NCBI GenBank assembly: GCA_023701135.1
Contig: JAMPXP010000003.1
Location: 209,388-273,387, forward strand
DNA from: Desulfobacula sp.
GTDB taxonomy: Bacteria; Desulfobacterota; Desulfobacteria; Desulfobacterales; Desulfobacteraceae
Direction of reading: 5' to 3'
Length of the DNA: 64,000 nt
Below the pieces are notes generated by a model, which ran no database searches, was not told the DNA's origin, and saw only the letters and a list, made by a program, of their open reading frames with translations. Every line of letters begins with the position of its first letter. The first letter of the stretch is position 1. Position numbers and translations under genes: made by a program. Positions 52,571 to 60,840 of this stretch are shown one piece after another.

Positions 52571-53107
52571 ATGAATGATTTTTTAAAAAATTTGAGAAAT
52601 TCCCGTAAAAAAGAGCCTTCCAGCCCTAAAAAAAATCTTGATGGTCATTATTATTCACAAACCGATCGCAGACCAATTCAGGGGAAAAAAACCGCCTCTT
52701 CCGAGCCCCTGTTGTCTATCTTATCCGGCCTGGCAGACGTTTTGCCGGAATTTTCCGAAAACACATCCCGTCTGGTCCAGGGTTTGGAAAAATTCCTGGA
52801 ATCCAACGATGTCCTGTCTGAGGCCAAGATTCGTCAATACAACGCCGTCTCAACTTTTTTTGACCATCTGAACAGCCTATTTCCTCTGGATTCCCAGTCT
52901 GCCGAGAAGAACGGGATCAAAATAGAAGCCGGCGACGCATCCGGGACCCGTTATACCAAAGACGAAATTCTTTTATTGATCAGAACCATGCGAAAAAACG
53001 AGGCCACCTTTGGCGCCATTGCGGATTATCTGAAAGAGAAACGCATCCCTACCTTTTCCGGCAGGGGCGAATGGCATGCCCAGACTGTTCACCGGTTGTG
53101 CAAATAG
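52571..53107 (+). CDS. Conserved-looking hypothetical protein with a C-terminal helix-turn-helix-like segment
   Basis: A 178-residue protein I do not recognise. The N-terminus is basic and polar. The middle (45-100) is helical. The C-terminal part (about 125-178) reads like the DNA-contacting end of a large serine recombinase: a helix, FGAIADYLKEKRIPTFSGRG, then WHAQTVHRL. No recombinase catalytic domain is present. GGGAGG lies upstream of the ATG. Convergent with the TetR gene one base away. Confidence 0.6.
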   Translation: MNDFLKNLRNSRKKEPSSPKKNLDGHYYSQTDRRPIQGKKTASSEPLLSILSGLADVLPEFSENTSRLVQGLEKFLESNDVLSEAKIRQYNAVSTFFDHLNSLFPLDSQSAEKNGIKIEAGDASGTRYTKDEILLLIRTMRKNEATFGAIADYLKEKRIPTFSGRGEWHAQTVHRLCK

Positions 53108-53108
53108 C

Positions 53109-53738
53109 TCAATTTTTCTGCAATCCTTTGCTGATGAGGGCAAAGGCGGTTTTTATGGTGGGCTTGACAAAATCCTTCTGATCGTTCAGCAGTCTTTTGG
53201 AGTCCACCCAGAGGACAATTCCGGCATAGGAAGCCCACAGAACATCGGCCAGGGCAACAGGATGTTCATCAATGAAGATGCCTTGTTCTATTCCTTCTTT
53301 TATGACATTGGTGATGGCGCCATGGGCCAGGCTTGAATAGATTTTTATCTGCTGAAGAACTTCATCGGACAGATTCTGAAGGGTTTCGCCGGATTGAAGA
53401 TGAAAGAGGTTGATGAGAATATTGGGGTCATGGTCATAGACTTTGATAAATACATCCCGGAACCGGTCGATTTTTTTTTCCACCGATATATCTTCAATAA
53501 CCACTTTTTGAATTTCATCTGCCAGATATTTCAGTATTTCAATGGAAAGGGAGGTATGCAGCTCCTCCTTATTTTTAAAATACAGATACAGGGTTCCAGG
53601 GCTTAATTCCGCCTCTGTGGCGATTTCTTCCATGGTTGAAGAATTGAACCCTTTGCTTGAAAACACTTTTCTTGCGGCATTAATGATTTCAATTTTCCTT
53701 TTTTCTTTTTCTCTCTGCTTGCGTTCATATATACCCAT
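53109..53738 (-). CDS. TetR/AcrR family transcriptional regulator
   Basis: A 209-residue regulator. The N-terminal helix-turn-helix (residues about 15-60) has STMEEIATEAELSPGTLYLY and FKNKEEL, standard for TetR. The C-terminal ligand domain is unassigned. The frame opens at 53816, but the ATG at 53738 has GAGG just upstream, and the extension would cover a 16-bp palindrome that is probably the operator (53777-53792). The divergent CoA-transferase/GNAT gene is the likely target; FadR-like control of acyl-CoA use is possible but not shown. Confidence 0.88.
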   Translation of the reverse strand: MGIYERKQREKEKRKIEIINAARKVFSSKGFNSSTMEEIATEAELSPGTLYLYFKNKEELHTSLSIEILKYLADEIQKVVIEDISVEKKIDRFRDVFIKVYDHDPNILINLFHLQSGETLQNLSDEVLQQIKIYSSLAHGAITNVIKEGIEQGIFIDEHPVALADVLWASYAGIVLWVDSKRLLNDQKDFVKPTIKTAFALISKGLQKN

Positions 53739-53776
53739 GGCGACCTCATTATTTTTTGAATAGGATTCATAAATTG

Positions 53777-53792
53777 ATTTATCCGGATAAAT
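53777..53792. promoter_or_regulatory. Perfect 16-bp palindrome, candidate TetR operator
   Basis: ATTTATCCGGATAAAT is its own reverse complement. It lies 39 bases upstream of the TetR start and 155 bases upstream of the divergent CoA-transferase gene, in the size range of TetR-family operators. Confidence 0.6.
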
Positions 53793-53947
53793 ACAGGAAA
53801 GAACTGAAATCCGCAAGCAAAAGATAGTAAAAATAAACTGCCCGGTCTTAATTTTTTGGGCTTCGTATAAACTTTTAATGCTCTCACGGCAGTTTCATGG
53901 TAATATACCGGTAAGGAAACATAAAATAAAAACGGAGACACCCTTAT

Positions 53948-55837
53948 ATGCAGAAAACAACCTATTGGGCAGATAATTATATTCAAAAAAGCACCGGTGC
54001 CGATGAAGCCCTGAAACATATCAAACCCGGCCAGCGCGTATTTATCGGATCTTCCTGCGGTGAGCCCCAGCATCTGGTCAATGCCCTGTCCAGCGCCGCC
54101 GGCAGATTCACCGACCTTGAAATCGTGAGATTGCTGAGCATTGAAAGCGGTCCCTTGACCTTGATTGCCAACCGGTCCCATTCCCAGCAATTCAATATCC
54201 GGTCCTTTTATCTCGGCTCTGCCTCATCCACAAAAATTCACCGCAATAAACGATTTATCACGCCCATCAATCTTTCGCAGATCCCCCATCTGTTCAAATC
54301 CAGGATGATGCCCATCAATGCGGCTTTGATCCAGGCGTCCCCGCCCGATGATTTCGGATGGATGAGTCTCGGCGTTTCCGTGGACATCACCCTGGCCGCC
54401 TGCGAAGCGGCGGACATTGTGATATGCCAGGTCAACCCCAATATGCCGCGGGTACTGGGCAGAAGTTTTATTCACGTCAATGATGTGGATCATATTGTTG
54501 AACACGAGGAAGATCTCCTCACCATCCGGCCCCTTCCCGAACTTGAAGAAGCCAACAGCATTGCCAAACACATTTCAAGACTCATTGATGACGGGTCCAC
54601 CCTTCAAACCAGCCTGGGGGTGACCAATGAAGCCATCATGCTGTGTTTATCGGAAAAAAACGATATCGGGGTTCATTCCCAGTATCTGTCCGACGGGCTC
54701 ATGCGGCTGGTTTCCATCGGGGTGATCACCAACCGGAAAAAAGGATTCAACAATGGAAAGCTTGTGGCGGGAAGCGCCGTGGGATCAAAACTTTTATACG
54801 ATTTCATCGATGACAACCCCTCCATTGAATTTCACCCTTCCGATTATATCAACAACCCTTCCATCATTGCCCGGCATAATGCCATGATTTCCCTGAATAC
54901 GGCCATGGCCATAGACCTCACCGGACAGGTGGCTGCCGACGCCCTGCCCTTTAACAATTACACCGGGATCAACGGGCTTCTGGATTTCACCCGGGGAGCG
55001 GCCATGTCTAAGGGGGGAAAATCCATCCTCATGTTGACCTCCACATCGGACCAGGGGCAAAAAAGCCGAATCGTTCCTTCTTTATCCGATATTGCCGTTG
55101 TGGTGCCCAGAGGGGATGTCCAGTATGTGGCCACGGAATACGGGGTGGTGAACCTCTTCGGCAAGACCCTTCAGGAAAGGGCCATGGCCCTGATCAGCAT
55201 TGCCCACCCGGATTTCAGGGACGAATTGTTTTCCAAGGCCCGGGAGCTGGATCTCATCGACATCGACCGGAAATTCAAACAGGCCATAAAAGGGGTCTAT
55301 CCGCTGAAATATGAAGAAACCGTCACCATCAACGGAATTCCCATTACCTTCCGGCCGGCCAAACCCGTGGACGAAAGAAGCATCCAGGAACACTATTATT
55401 CCATGAATCGGGGGGATATTGTGTCCCGGTTCTTCCATGAGAAAAAAAGCTTTGTCCACGACCAGATCAATACCACCTTTGAGATTGATTATATCAATGA
55501 CCTGACCATTGTGGCCACCATCGGCGAGGTGGGCTTTGAAAAAATCATCGCCGTTGGAGAGTATTTCAGGAATTCCATCATCAATATGGCAGAAGTGGCC
55601 TTTTCCGTGTCCAAGGAATACCAGGGCATGGGCATTGCCCGCATCCTTCAGGATAAACTGGCGGAAGCGGCCAGGGACAACGGCATCAAAGGGCTTGTGG
55701 CCTATACCTCTCCCGAGAACAAGGCCATGAGAAAGCTCTTCCAGAAACTGCCCTATCAGATTCATTCGGAAAATGATGAGGACATGGTCATCCTTAGCTG
55801 CCTTTTTGACGAACCCCTTGAGATCGCACCCAAATAA
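53948..55837 (+). CDS. Acetyl-CoA hydrolase/CoA-transferase family protein fused to a GNAT acetyltransferase
   Basis: A 629-residue fusion. Residues about 1-440 belong to the acetyl-CoA hydrolase/4-hydroxybutyrate CoA-transferase family (SSCGEPQHLVNAL at the start; GVTNEAI and TGQVAAD within; the C-terminal block EYGVVNLFGKTLQERA). Residues about 455-620 are a GNAT domain, with SKEYQGMGIARIL as the acetyl-CoA-binding site. Such fusions occur in other Desulfobacterota and could link CoA-ester turnover to protein or small-molecule acetylation. GGAG lies 10 bases before the ATG. Probably controlled by the neighbouring TetR. Confidence 0.88.
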   Translation: MQKTTYWADNYIQKSTGADEALKHIKPGQRVFIGSSCGEPQHLVNALSSAAGRFTDLEIVRLLSIESGPLTLIANRSHSQQFNIRSFYLGSASSTKIHRNKRFITPINLSQIPHLFKSRMMPINAALIQASPPDDFGWMSLGVSVDITLAACEAADIVICQVNPNMPRVLGRSFIHVNDVDHIVEHEEDLLTIRPLPELEEANSIAKHISRLIDDGSTLQTSLGVTNEAIMLCLSEKNDIGVHSQYLSDGLMRLVSIGVITNRKKGFNNGKLVAGSAVGSKLLYDFIDDNPSIEFHPSDYINNPSIIARHNAMISLNTAMAIDLTGQVAADALPFNNYTGINGLLDFTRGAAMSKGGKSILMLTSTSDQGQKSRIVPSLSDIAVVVPRGDVQYVATEYGVVNLFGKTLQERAMALISIAHPDFRDELFSKARELDLIDIDRKFKQAIKGVYPLKYEETVTINGIPITFRPAKPVDERSIQEHYYSMNRGDIVSRFFHEKKSFVHDQINTTFEIDYINDLTIVATIGEVGFEKIIAVGEYFRNSIINMAEVAFSVSKEYQGMGIARILQDKLAEAARDNGIKGLVAYTSPENKAMRKLFQKLPYQIHSENDEDMVILSCLFDEPLEIAPK

Positions 55838-55867
55838 CAACGGGCAACATAAATTTCGGCGGGCCCT

Positions 55868-57262
55868 TTATTCCTTTTTTACGAGCAGGGCCACCGATTC
55901 AATATGAAAGGTATGGGGAAACATATCCACGGGCTGAATTTCCTTAACCGCATAGTTCAGGGACAGCATTTCAAGATCCCGGGCCAGGGTAGCCGGGTTG
56001 CAGGATACATAGACGATTTTCCCGGGACCCATGGCAAGCACCTGGTCCACCACATCCTTGTGCATGCCCACCCTTGGCGGGTCAATGATCATCACATCGG
56101 GTAGAATTTTCAGGCCGGGCAGGACATCTTTAATATCCCCTTCAAGGAATTCACAGTTTTCAATACCATTCAGACCTGCATTGGCTTTTGCATCCACCAC
56201 GGCGCTCTTCACAATCTCAATGCCGTAGACCTGTTTGGCCTGGTCTGACAGCCAGATGGGAATGGTTCCGGTGCCGGAATAAAGATCCAGAACAATTTCG
56301 GTTCCTTTCAGCCCTGCATACCGGGACACCGTTGCATACAACTTTTCACAGGACCGTGTATTGGTCTGGAAAAAGGAATTGGCAGATATCTTAAACAGAA
56401 ATTTACCCAGTTTTTCCTGGATATGGTCTTTTCCAAAGAGGCAGATTTCTTCCTGCCCGGTTGATACTCCGGATTTGGCGTCCGTAATATTGTTCATGAC
56501 GGATTCAATCTGCGGAAATTTTCGGGTCAGGCGGTCACATAGATTGGACACCACCTCCAGCCGTTTTTCCCGGGTCACCATATTCACCATCCAGGTATCA
56601 AAGGCAACGGAATGCCGGAGCATCAAAAACCGCCAGAATCCTTCATGGGTTTTCAAATCATAGGCGGGAAGGGCCGAAGCCTTGATAAACGTCCGGACCT
56701 CATCCAGAATCTCATTTCCCAGTCCGGGCATGATCTCACACCGGCGGATGTCGATGACCTTGTCAAAGGTGCCGGGCACATGGAGCCCGATGCCGAAATC
56801 CTTTATAACCGCTTCATTTTCCAGTTCTTCGGGCATGAGCCACCGCTTGGGCGAACAGGAAAATTCCATTTTGTTTCGGAATTCATAAACCGGGTCCGAA
56901 GGGATGACATCATGGACAGGCACATCTTTTAATCCTCCGATATGGTGAAGGGATTCGATGACATGCCGTTTTTTATACTCCAGTTGAAGCCCATAGGCCA
57001 GTTCCTGCCATTTACAGCCCCCGCAGTAATTGCGATAGTCGCATTTCCCTGCCGTCCTGAAGGAAGACGGCGTCAGGATCTTGATAAGCTTTCCCTCGGC
57101 CCAGGATTTTTTCTTTTTAATGATTTTTGCAAACACCCGGTCCCCGGGGATACAGCGGTCGATAAACACCGGAAGTCCGTCGGGTTTTGCAAGGCCTTTG
57201 CCCCCAAAGGCAAGATCGATGATGTCCAATTCATAGGTTTTATTTTTTTTAATGGCGGTCAT
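55868..57262 (-). CDS. rlmD: 23S rRNA (uracil-C5)-methyltransferase RlmD-like
   Basis: A 464-residue enzyme with an N-terminal TRAM domain (about 5-62). An iron-sulfur motif has Cys74, Cys80 and Cys83, with a probable fourth cysteine in RRCEIM. The SAM domain contains DLYSGTGTIPIWL, IDPPRVGMHKDV and the catalytic cysteine in VSCNPATLARD. The cluster motif favours RlmD over RlmC or TrmA, but the exact uridine is uncertain. The frame opens at 57304; the ATG at 57262 has CAGGGAA upstream and fits the promoter at 57313-57341. Confidence 0.88.
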   Translation of the reverse strand: MTAIKKNKTYELDIIDLAFGGKGLAKPDGLPVFIDRCIPGDRVFAKIIKKKKSWAEGKLIKILTPSSFRTAGKCDYRNYCGGCKWQELAYGLQLEYKKRHVIESLHHIGGLKDVPVHDVIPSDPVYEFRNKMEFSCSPKRWLMPEELENEAVIKDFGIGLHVPGTFDKVIDIRRCEIMPGLGNEILDEVRTFIKASALPAYDLKTHEGFWRFLMLRHSVAFDTWMVNMVTREKRLEVVSNLCDRLTRKFPQIESVMNNITDAKSGVSTGQEEICLFGKDHIQEKLGKFLFKISANSFFQTNTRSCEKLYATVSRYAGLKGTEIVLDLYSGTGTIPIWLSDQAKQVYGIEIVKSAVVDAKANAGLNGIENCEFLEGDIKDVLPGLKILPDVMIIDPPRVGMHKDVVDQVLAMGPGKIVYVSCNPATLARDLEMLSLNYAVKEIQPVDMFPHTFHIESVALLVKKE

Positions 57263-57312
57263 TTCCCTGTCTTTCTCGGATATGGGGCGTACCCCGGTTT
57301 TCAAAACTTGAT

Positions 57313-57341
57313 ATTATAATGGTTTAATGGCATAAAGACAA
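57313..57341 (-). promoter_or_regulatory. Candidate sigma-70 promoter of rlmD
   Basis: On the minus strand TTGTCT (57341-57336) and TATAAT (57318-57313) are exactly 17 bases apart. Transcription would start near 57306. The ATTATAAT core is self-complementary and may also serve the divergent hydrolase gene. Confidence 0.6.
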
Positions 57342-57344
57342 GGT

Positions 57345-58103
57345 ATGGAAACGCGCATTCAAAACATCGAGTTTAGGTCCCAGGGATTTTTGCTCAAAGG
57401 GATCCTGCACCTGCCCGGGAGGGAAAACCCGCCCCTGGTGGTGGGCTCCCACGGACTTGAAGGAACAAAAGAGTCGGCAAAGCAGAAAATTTTGGCCAAA
57501 CTTCTGGTCCGACATCAGGTGGCTTTTTTCCGCTTTGACCACCGGGGCTGCGGTGAGAGTCAGGGGGATTTTATCACAGAGACCTCCCTTGAGAAACGGA
57601 CCCTTGATTATCTTGCGGCGGTTAACCATGTCCTGGGCCTGAAAAAAACCAGCCGGGACATTGCCCTGTTCGGCTCCAGCATGGGCGGGGCCACCTGCAT
57701 CAATGCCTGGGAAGGCCTGTCAAAAATGGATATCCGCCTTTGCGGGGCCGTCCTGTGTGCATCGCCGGTGAAAAGCCGTTCCATCCAAAATATTCCCCTG
57801 GAAGCCAATGGAACCCGCCCTGCCCTGCCCTTGAGTTTTTTTGAACAAAACCTGCTCTTCAATATCCTGGATAAGGCTGCAAATCTGTCCCATGTGCTGA
57901 TCTTTCACGGAGATGCCGACACGGTTGTTCCCGTATCCAATGCCCATGATATCTTTGCCCGGGCCAGGGACCCCAAACGCCTGATCATCCAGAAGGGCGG
58001 GGACCACCAGATGAGGAAAGGCAAGGATCAGGAGCAGTTTGAAAAAGAGGCCCTGGCCTGGTATCTAGGATGCTTTCAAGAGGCCCGTCAGATGACGTCT
58101 TAA
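57345..58103 (+). CDS. Alpha/beta hydrolase
   Basis: A 252-residue hydrolase of the dienelactone/acyl-transferring type. The HGLEGTKES oxyanion stretch, DHRGCGES, the nucleophile Ser in GSSMGG, the acidic residue in GDADTVVP and the His in GGDHQM are all present. It has no signal peptide and the substrate is unknown. Its last 39 bases overlap the convergent cinA. Confidence 0.85.
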   Translation: METRIQNIEFRSQGFLLKGILHLPGRENPPLVVGSHGLEGTKESAKQKILAKLLVRHQVAFFRFDHRGCGESQGDFITETSLEKRTLDYLAAVNHVLGLKKTSRDIALFGSSMGGATCINAWEGLSKMDIRLCGAVLCASPVKSRSIQNIPLEANGTRPALPLSFFEQNLLFNILDKAANLSHVLIFHGDADTVVPVSNAHDIFARARDPKRLIIQKGGDHQMRKGKDQEQFEKEALAWYLGCFQEARQMTS

Positions 58104-59327
58104 CAGATCCAGGGCCGTATGGGCAAAGATTGTTTTGTTCATGGCCCGGTCATCAAGGGTGAACCGATAAGTTTTGGCCAGGGAAACACCATCCCCGGCA
58201 AGGCCGACGCAGACCATGCCCACGGGCTTTTCCGGGGAACCCCCGCCGGGCCCGGCAATGCCCGTGGTGGAGATCCCGAAATCCGCCCCTGTCTTAAGCC
58301 TTACCCCTTCCGCCATCTCAAGGGCCGTCCGCTCATGGACCGCACCATGGTCCAGAAGGGTTTTCTCCCGGACATTTAAAATTTTGATCTTGGCTTCATT
58401 GGAATAGGTCACGGCTGAAAATAAAAAATAGTCGGAACTGCCGGCCACATCCGTCATCATGCTGGAGATGAGCCCGCCGGTGCAGGATTCGGCAATGGCC
58501 AGGGTTTTGCCCCGGGCCGAGAGCAACCGGCCCACCTCTTGGGCAAGGCTGAGACCCTTGTCGGACACCACCTTGTTTTCAAGCCGGTCCATGGCCCACT
58601 GCTTTGCCTGATCCATCAGGGACCGGTCCGTCTCCTTTGTCCCGGAAACATGGGGCAATATGATTTTGACTTCAATGACGGGAAAATCCGCCCTGAACCC
58701 GAGCCTCAGGCCGGGGAACTGTTCATGAAACCCGTTCAGCAAAGATCCGGCCCTGGATTCCCCAAGACCGAAGACCGTGAGCCGTTCCAAAAGAATGGCC
58801 CCATCAAGACCATATCTTTCCTTTAGAACGGGGACCACCTCTTTTTCCAGCATCAGTTTCATTTCCGCGGGCACGCCGGGCATGAAAAAAAACAAACAGC
58901 GGTTGAGGGTCCTATAAAACCCCGGCGCAGTGCCGGCATGATTGGTCAGAACCTGGGAACCCACAGGCAAAAGGGCCTGTTTCTCATTGTCTTGAGTTAA
59001 TTCATAGCCGCGTTTCTTAAAATAGGACTGCATGGAGGCAAGGGCCTGGCAGTCCGTCTGAAGCGCAACCCCGGCGGCCCGGCTGAAGGCCAGGGCCGTT
59101 ACATCGTCGCTGGTGGGGCCAAGGCCGCCGGTGACAAGGCAGATATCGGCCTTGCCGGAAATCTCCCTGAGGACCGAAGAGATCTGTTCAATCTCATCCC
59201 CCACCGCCGTGATCCTTTGAACCGAAAGACCCAGCTCCTTCATGGCCCTGCAAAGCCAGGCCGCATTTGTATCCGCGATATCCCCTAAAACCACCTCATC
59301 CCCGGTGGAAAGTATATGAACAATCAT
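58065..59327 (-). CDS. cinA: CinA-like protein (MoCF domain plus nicotinamide-nucleotide amidase domain)
   Basis: A 420-residue two-domain protein. Residues 1-170 have the molybdopterin-binding-like (MoCF) start STGDEVVLGDIADTNAAWL and TGGLGPTSDD. Residues about 255-420 are the CinA amidase domain, with AIAESCTGGLISSMMTDVAG and ATGIAGPGG-like TGIAGPGG. The amidase domain recycles NMN from NAD use by deamidation. Its start overlaps the preceding radical SAM gene's stop by four bases (ATGA). Confidence 0.92.
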   Translation of the reverse strand: MIVHILSTGDEVVLGDIADTNAAWLCRAMKELGLSVQRITAVGDEIEQISSVLREISGKADICLVTGGLGPTSDDVTALAFSRAAGVALQTDCQALASMQSYFKKRGYELTQDNEKQALLPVGSQVLTNHAGTAPGFYRTLNRCLFFFMPGVPAEMKLMLEKEVVPVLKERYGLDGAILLERLTVFGLGESRAGSLLNGFHEQFPGLRLGFRADFPVIEVKIILPHVSGTKETDRSLMDQAKQWAMDRLENKVVSDKGLSLAQEVGRLLSARGKTLAIAESCTGGLISSMMTDVAGSSDYFLFSAVTYSNEAKIKILNVREKTLLDHGAVHERTALEMAEGVRLKTGADFGISTTGIAGPGGGSPEKPVGMVCVGLAGDGVSLAKTYRFTLDDRAMNKTIFAHTALDLLRRHLTGLLKAS

Positions 59328-60838
59328 GCCTCTTCCTTTGGCCTGTTAAAAAAAACAGCATGGTTGGAGGAAAAAAAAGCCGGATTCTTCCCCACCCCCA
59401 CCTGCTTTTTAAATATTTTTTGAATAAACTGCTTGACCTGTTTCCTGTCCCAGCCCAGGGGATGGGTAAAATTCAAATACAGGGACAGGTCCCCATGATA
59501 AAAATCCCAGGTTTCAAGTCCTTTTGCATCCTCGCTGAATTTGGGAAGGTTAAAAACCGCCAGGTTCAGATAGTCGATATAAGCCTCATGGGCCTTGACA
59601 AAATCCAGGGTTTTATGGGCTGCGGCCCTGTCCTCAAAGCTGGTGCCGAACAACAGATAGACAAAGGTCAGAATCCCTGCACCATGGAGGTTTTCCAGAA
59701 TTTTCGAGACCATACCGAGATCCGTGCCCTTGTTCATCTGGTCCAGAACCCCCTGGTCTCCGGATTCAAGCCCCAGTTTCAGCATATCGCATCCGGAGCG
59801 TTTCAGGTTTCTGCAGAATTCCGGGTCCAGGAAATCCTTTTCAAACCGGACAAAGCCATACCATTTAAAGCTGAACTGTTCATGGGACAGGGCCTTTAAA
59901 AACGCCGGGGTAACGGCATTGTCAATGAGATGGACATGGGAAGGGCGGTACCTGTCTTCAAGGGCTTTTAAATCCGACAGCACCTGGGATGCCCTCTGGG
60001 AGCTGTAGGGCCGGGTTTCCGCCTTTTCAGGGCAGAACCGGCATTTGCTCCAGTAGCAGCCGATGGAGGCCCGGAAGGGAAGGACCAGGCCGGGTGCCAG
60101 ATACAAATCCTTTTTCACAAAATCATAATCCGGCACATAATGTTTTTTTGTCCCTTTGCCCTGGCCCAGCAATTCCAGCAAAGGCTGCTCCCCTTCTCCC
60201 CGGATACAGACATCCACAAGGCCGTCAAAGGGATGGGTATAATCGGGCCGGCTCATCCAGGAAGAAATGAGGCCCCCGCCCAGGATGATTTTTTTGTCCT
60301 TGAAATTATCCCTGATCCACCCGGCCAGGGCAAAGCCCACCAGGGCCTGGTTCAGATAGCAGATGGATAGCCCGACATAGTTGGAGGATGAATTTTCAAC
60401 CCTTTCCCGGAGCCCTGCCTCAAAAAACCCGTAAAAGGGATTTTCCTTATATCGGGCCGCGCTTTTCAACAGGTCCGTGGACCGGACCGAAGACAGCACA
60501 TTGTCGGAATAATCGCTCAGGGAAATCTTGAACCGCTTCTGATCCACACTGATGGCCAGCATATGGTTCAGATCGTAGACCCGCTGGTGATACCGGTCCA
60601 TATGGGTGTACAGGGCCTGTCCCTTTAATTCGGCAAGGATGGCCTCCCGGTTCTTAAGGGCCCGCCTGGACCAGGGGTCCGTCAACTTCACATCGGACCG
60701 GATCAGATGCACTATCCCTTCCACATTGGCGTCCACCACCTCACAGGGAAGCCCGTGCTCCTTTAAGGCCGCAGACAATAGGGCCACCCCGGCCGGGGGT
60801 TCACAGGGTTTGGCAATGGGCGGGAAAATCAGGAGCAT
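59324..60838 (-). CDS. Radical SAM protein with B12-binding-like N-terminus
   Basis: A 504-residue protein. The N-terminus (PP.G...LSAALKEHG and VDANVEG) has the cobalamin-binding-type Rossmann fold, without the DxHxxG motif. The cluster cysteines are Cys261, Cys266 and Cys269 (GCYWSKCRFC), that is CX4CX2C instead of the usual CX3CX2C. A TIM-barrel core follows, with LGLESGDQGVLDQMNKG. The substrate is unknown; many relatives act in natural-product or lipid modification. Sits 3 bases from the serine hydrolase stop and overlaps cinA by four bases, so a three-gene minus-strand run is likely. Confidence 0.85.
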   Translation of the reverse strand: MLLIFPPIAKPCEPPAGVALLSAALKEHGLPCEVVDANVEGIVHLIRSDVKLTDPWSRRALKNREAILAELKGQALYTHMDRYHQRVYDLNHMLAISVDQKRFKISLSDYSDNVLSSVRSTDLLKSAARYKENPFYGFFEAGLRERVENSSSNYVGLSICYLNQALVGFALAGWIRDNFKDKKIILGGGLISSWMSRPDYTHPFDGLVDVCIRGEGEQPLLELLGQGKGTKKHYVPDYDFVKKDLYLAPGLVLPFRASIGCYWSKCRFCPEKAETRPYSSQRASQVLSDLKALEDRYRPSHVHLIDNAVTPAFLKALSHEQFSFKWYGFVRFEKDFLDPEFCRNLKRSGCDMLKLGLESGDQGVLDQMNKGTDLGMVSKILENLHGAGILTFVYLLFGTSFEDRAAAHKTLDFVKAHEAYIDYLNLAVFNLPKFSEDAKGLETWDFYHGDLSLYLNFTHPLGWDRKQVKQFIQKIFKKQVGVGKNPAFFSSNHAVFFNRPKEEA

Positions 60839-60840
60839 CC

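Noticed and set aside
55082..55840. Minus-strand frame of 252 codons opposite the CoA-transferase/GNAT gene.
   Set aside because: The opposite strand encodes a clear two-domain protein, and this frame has no recognisable motifs.
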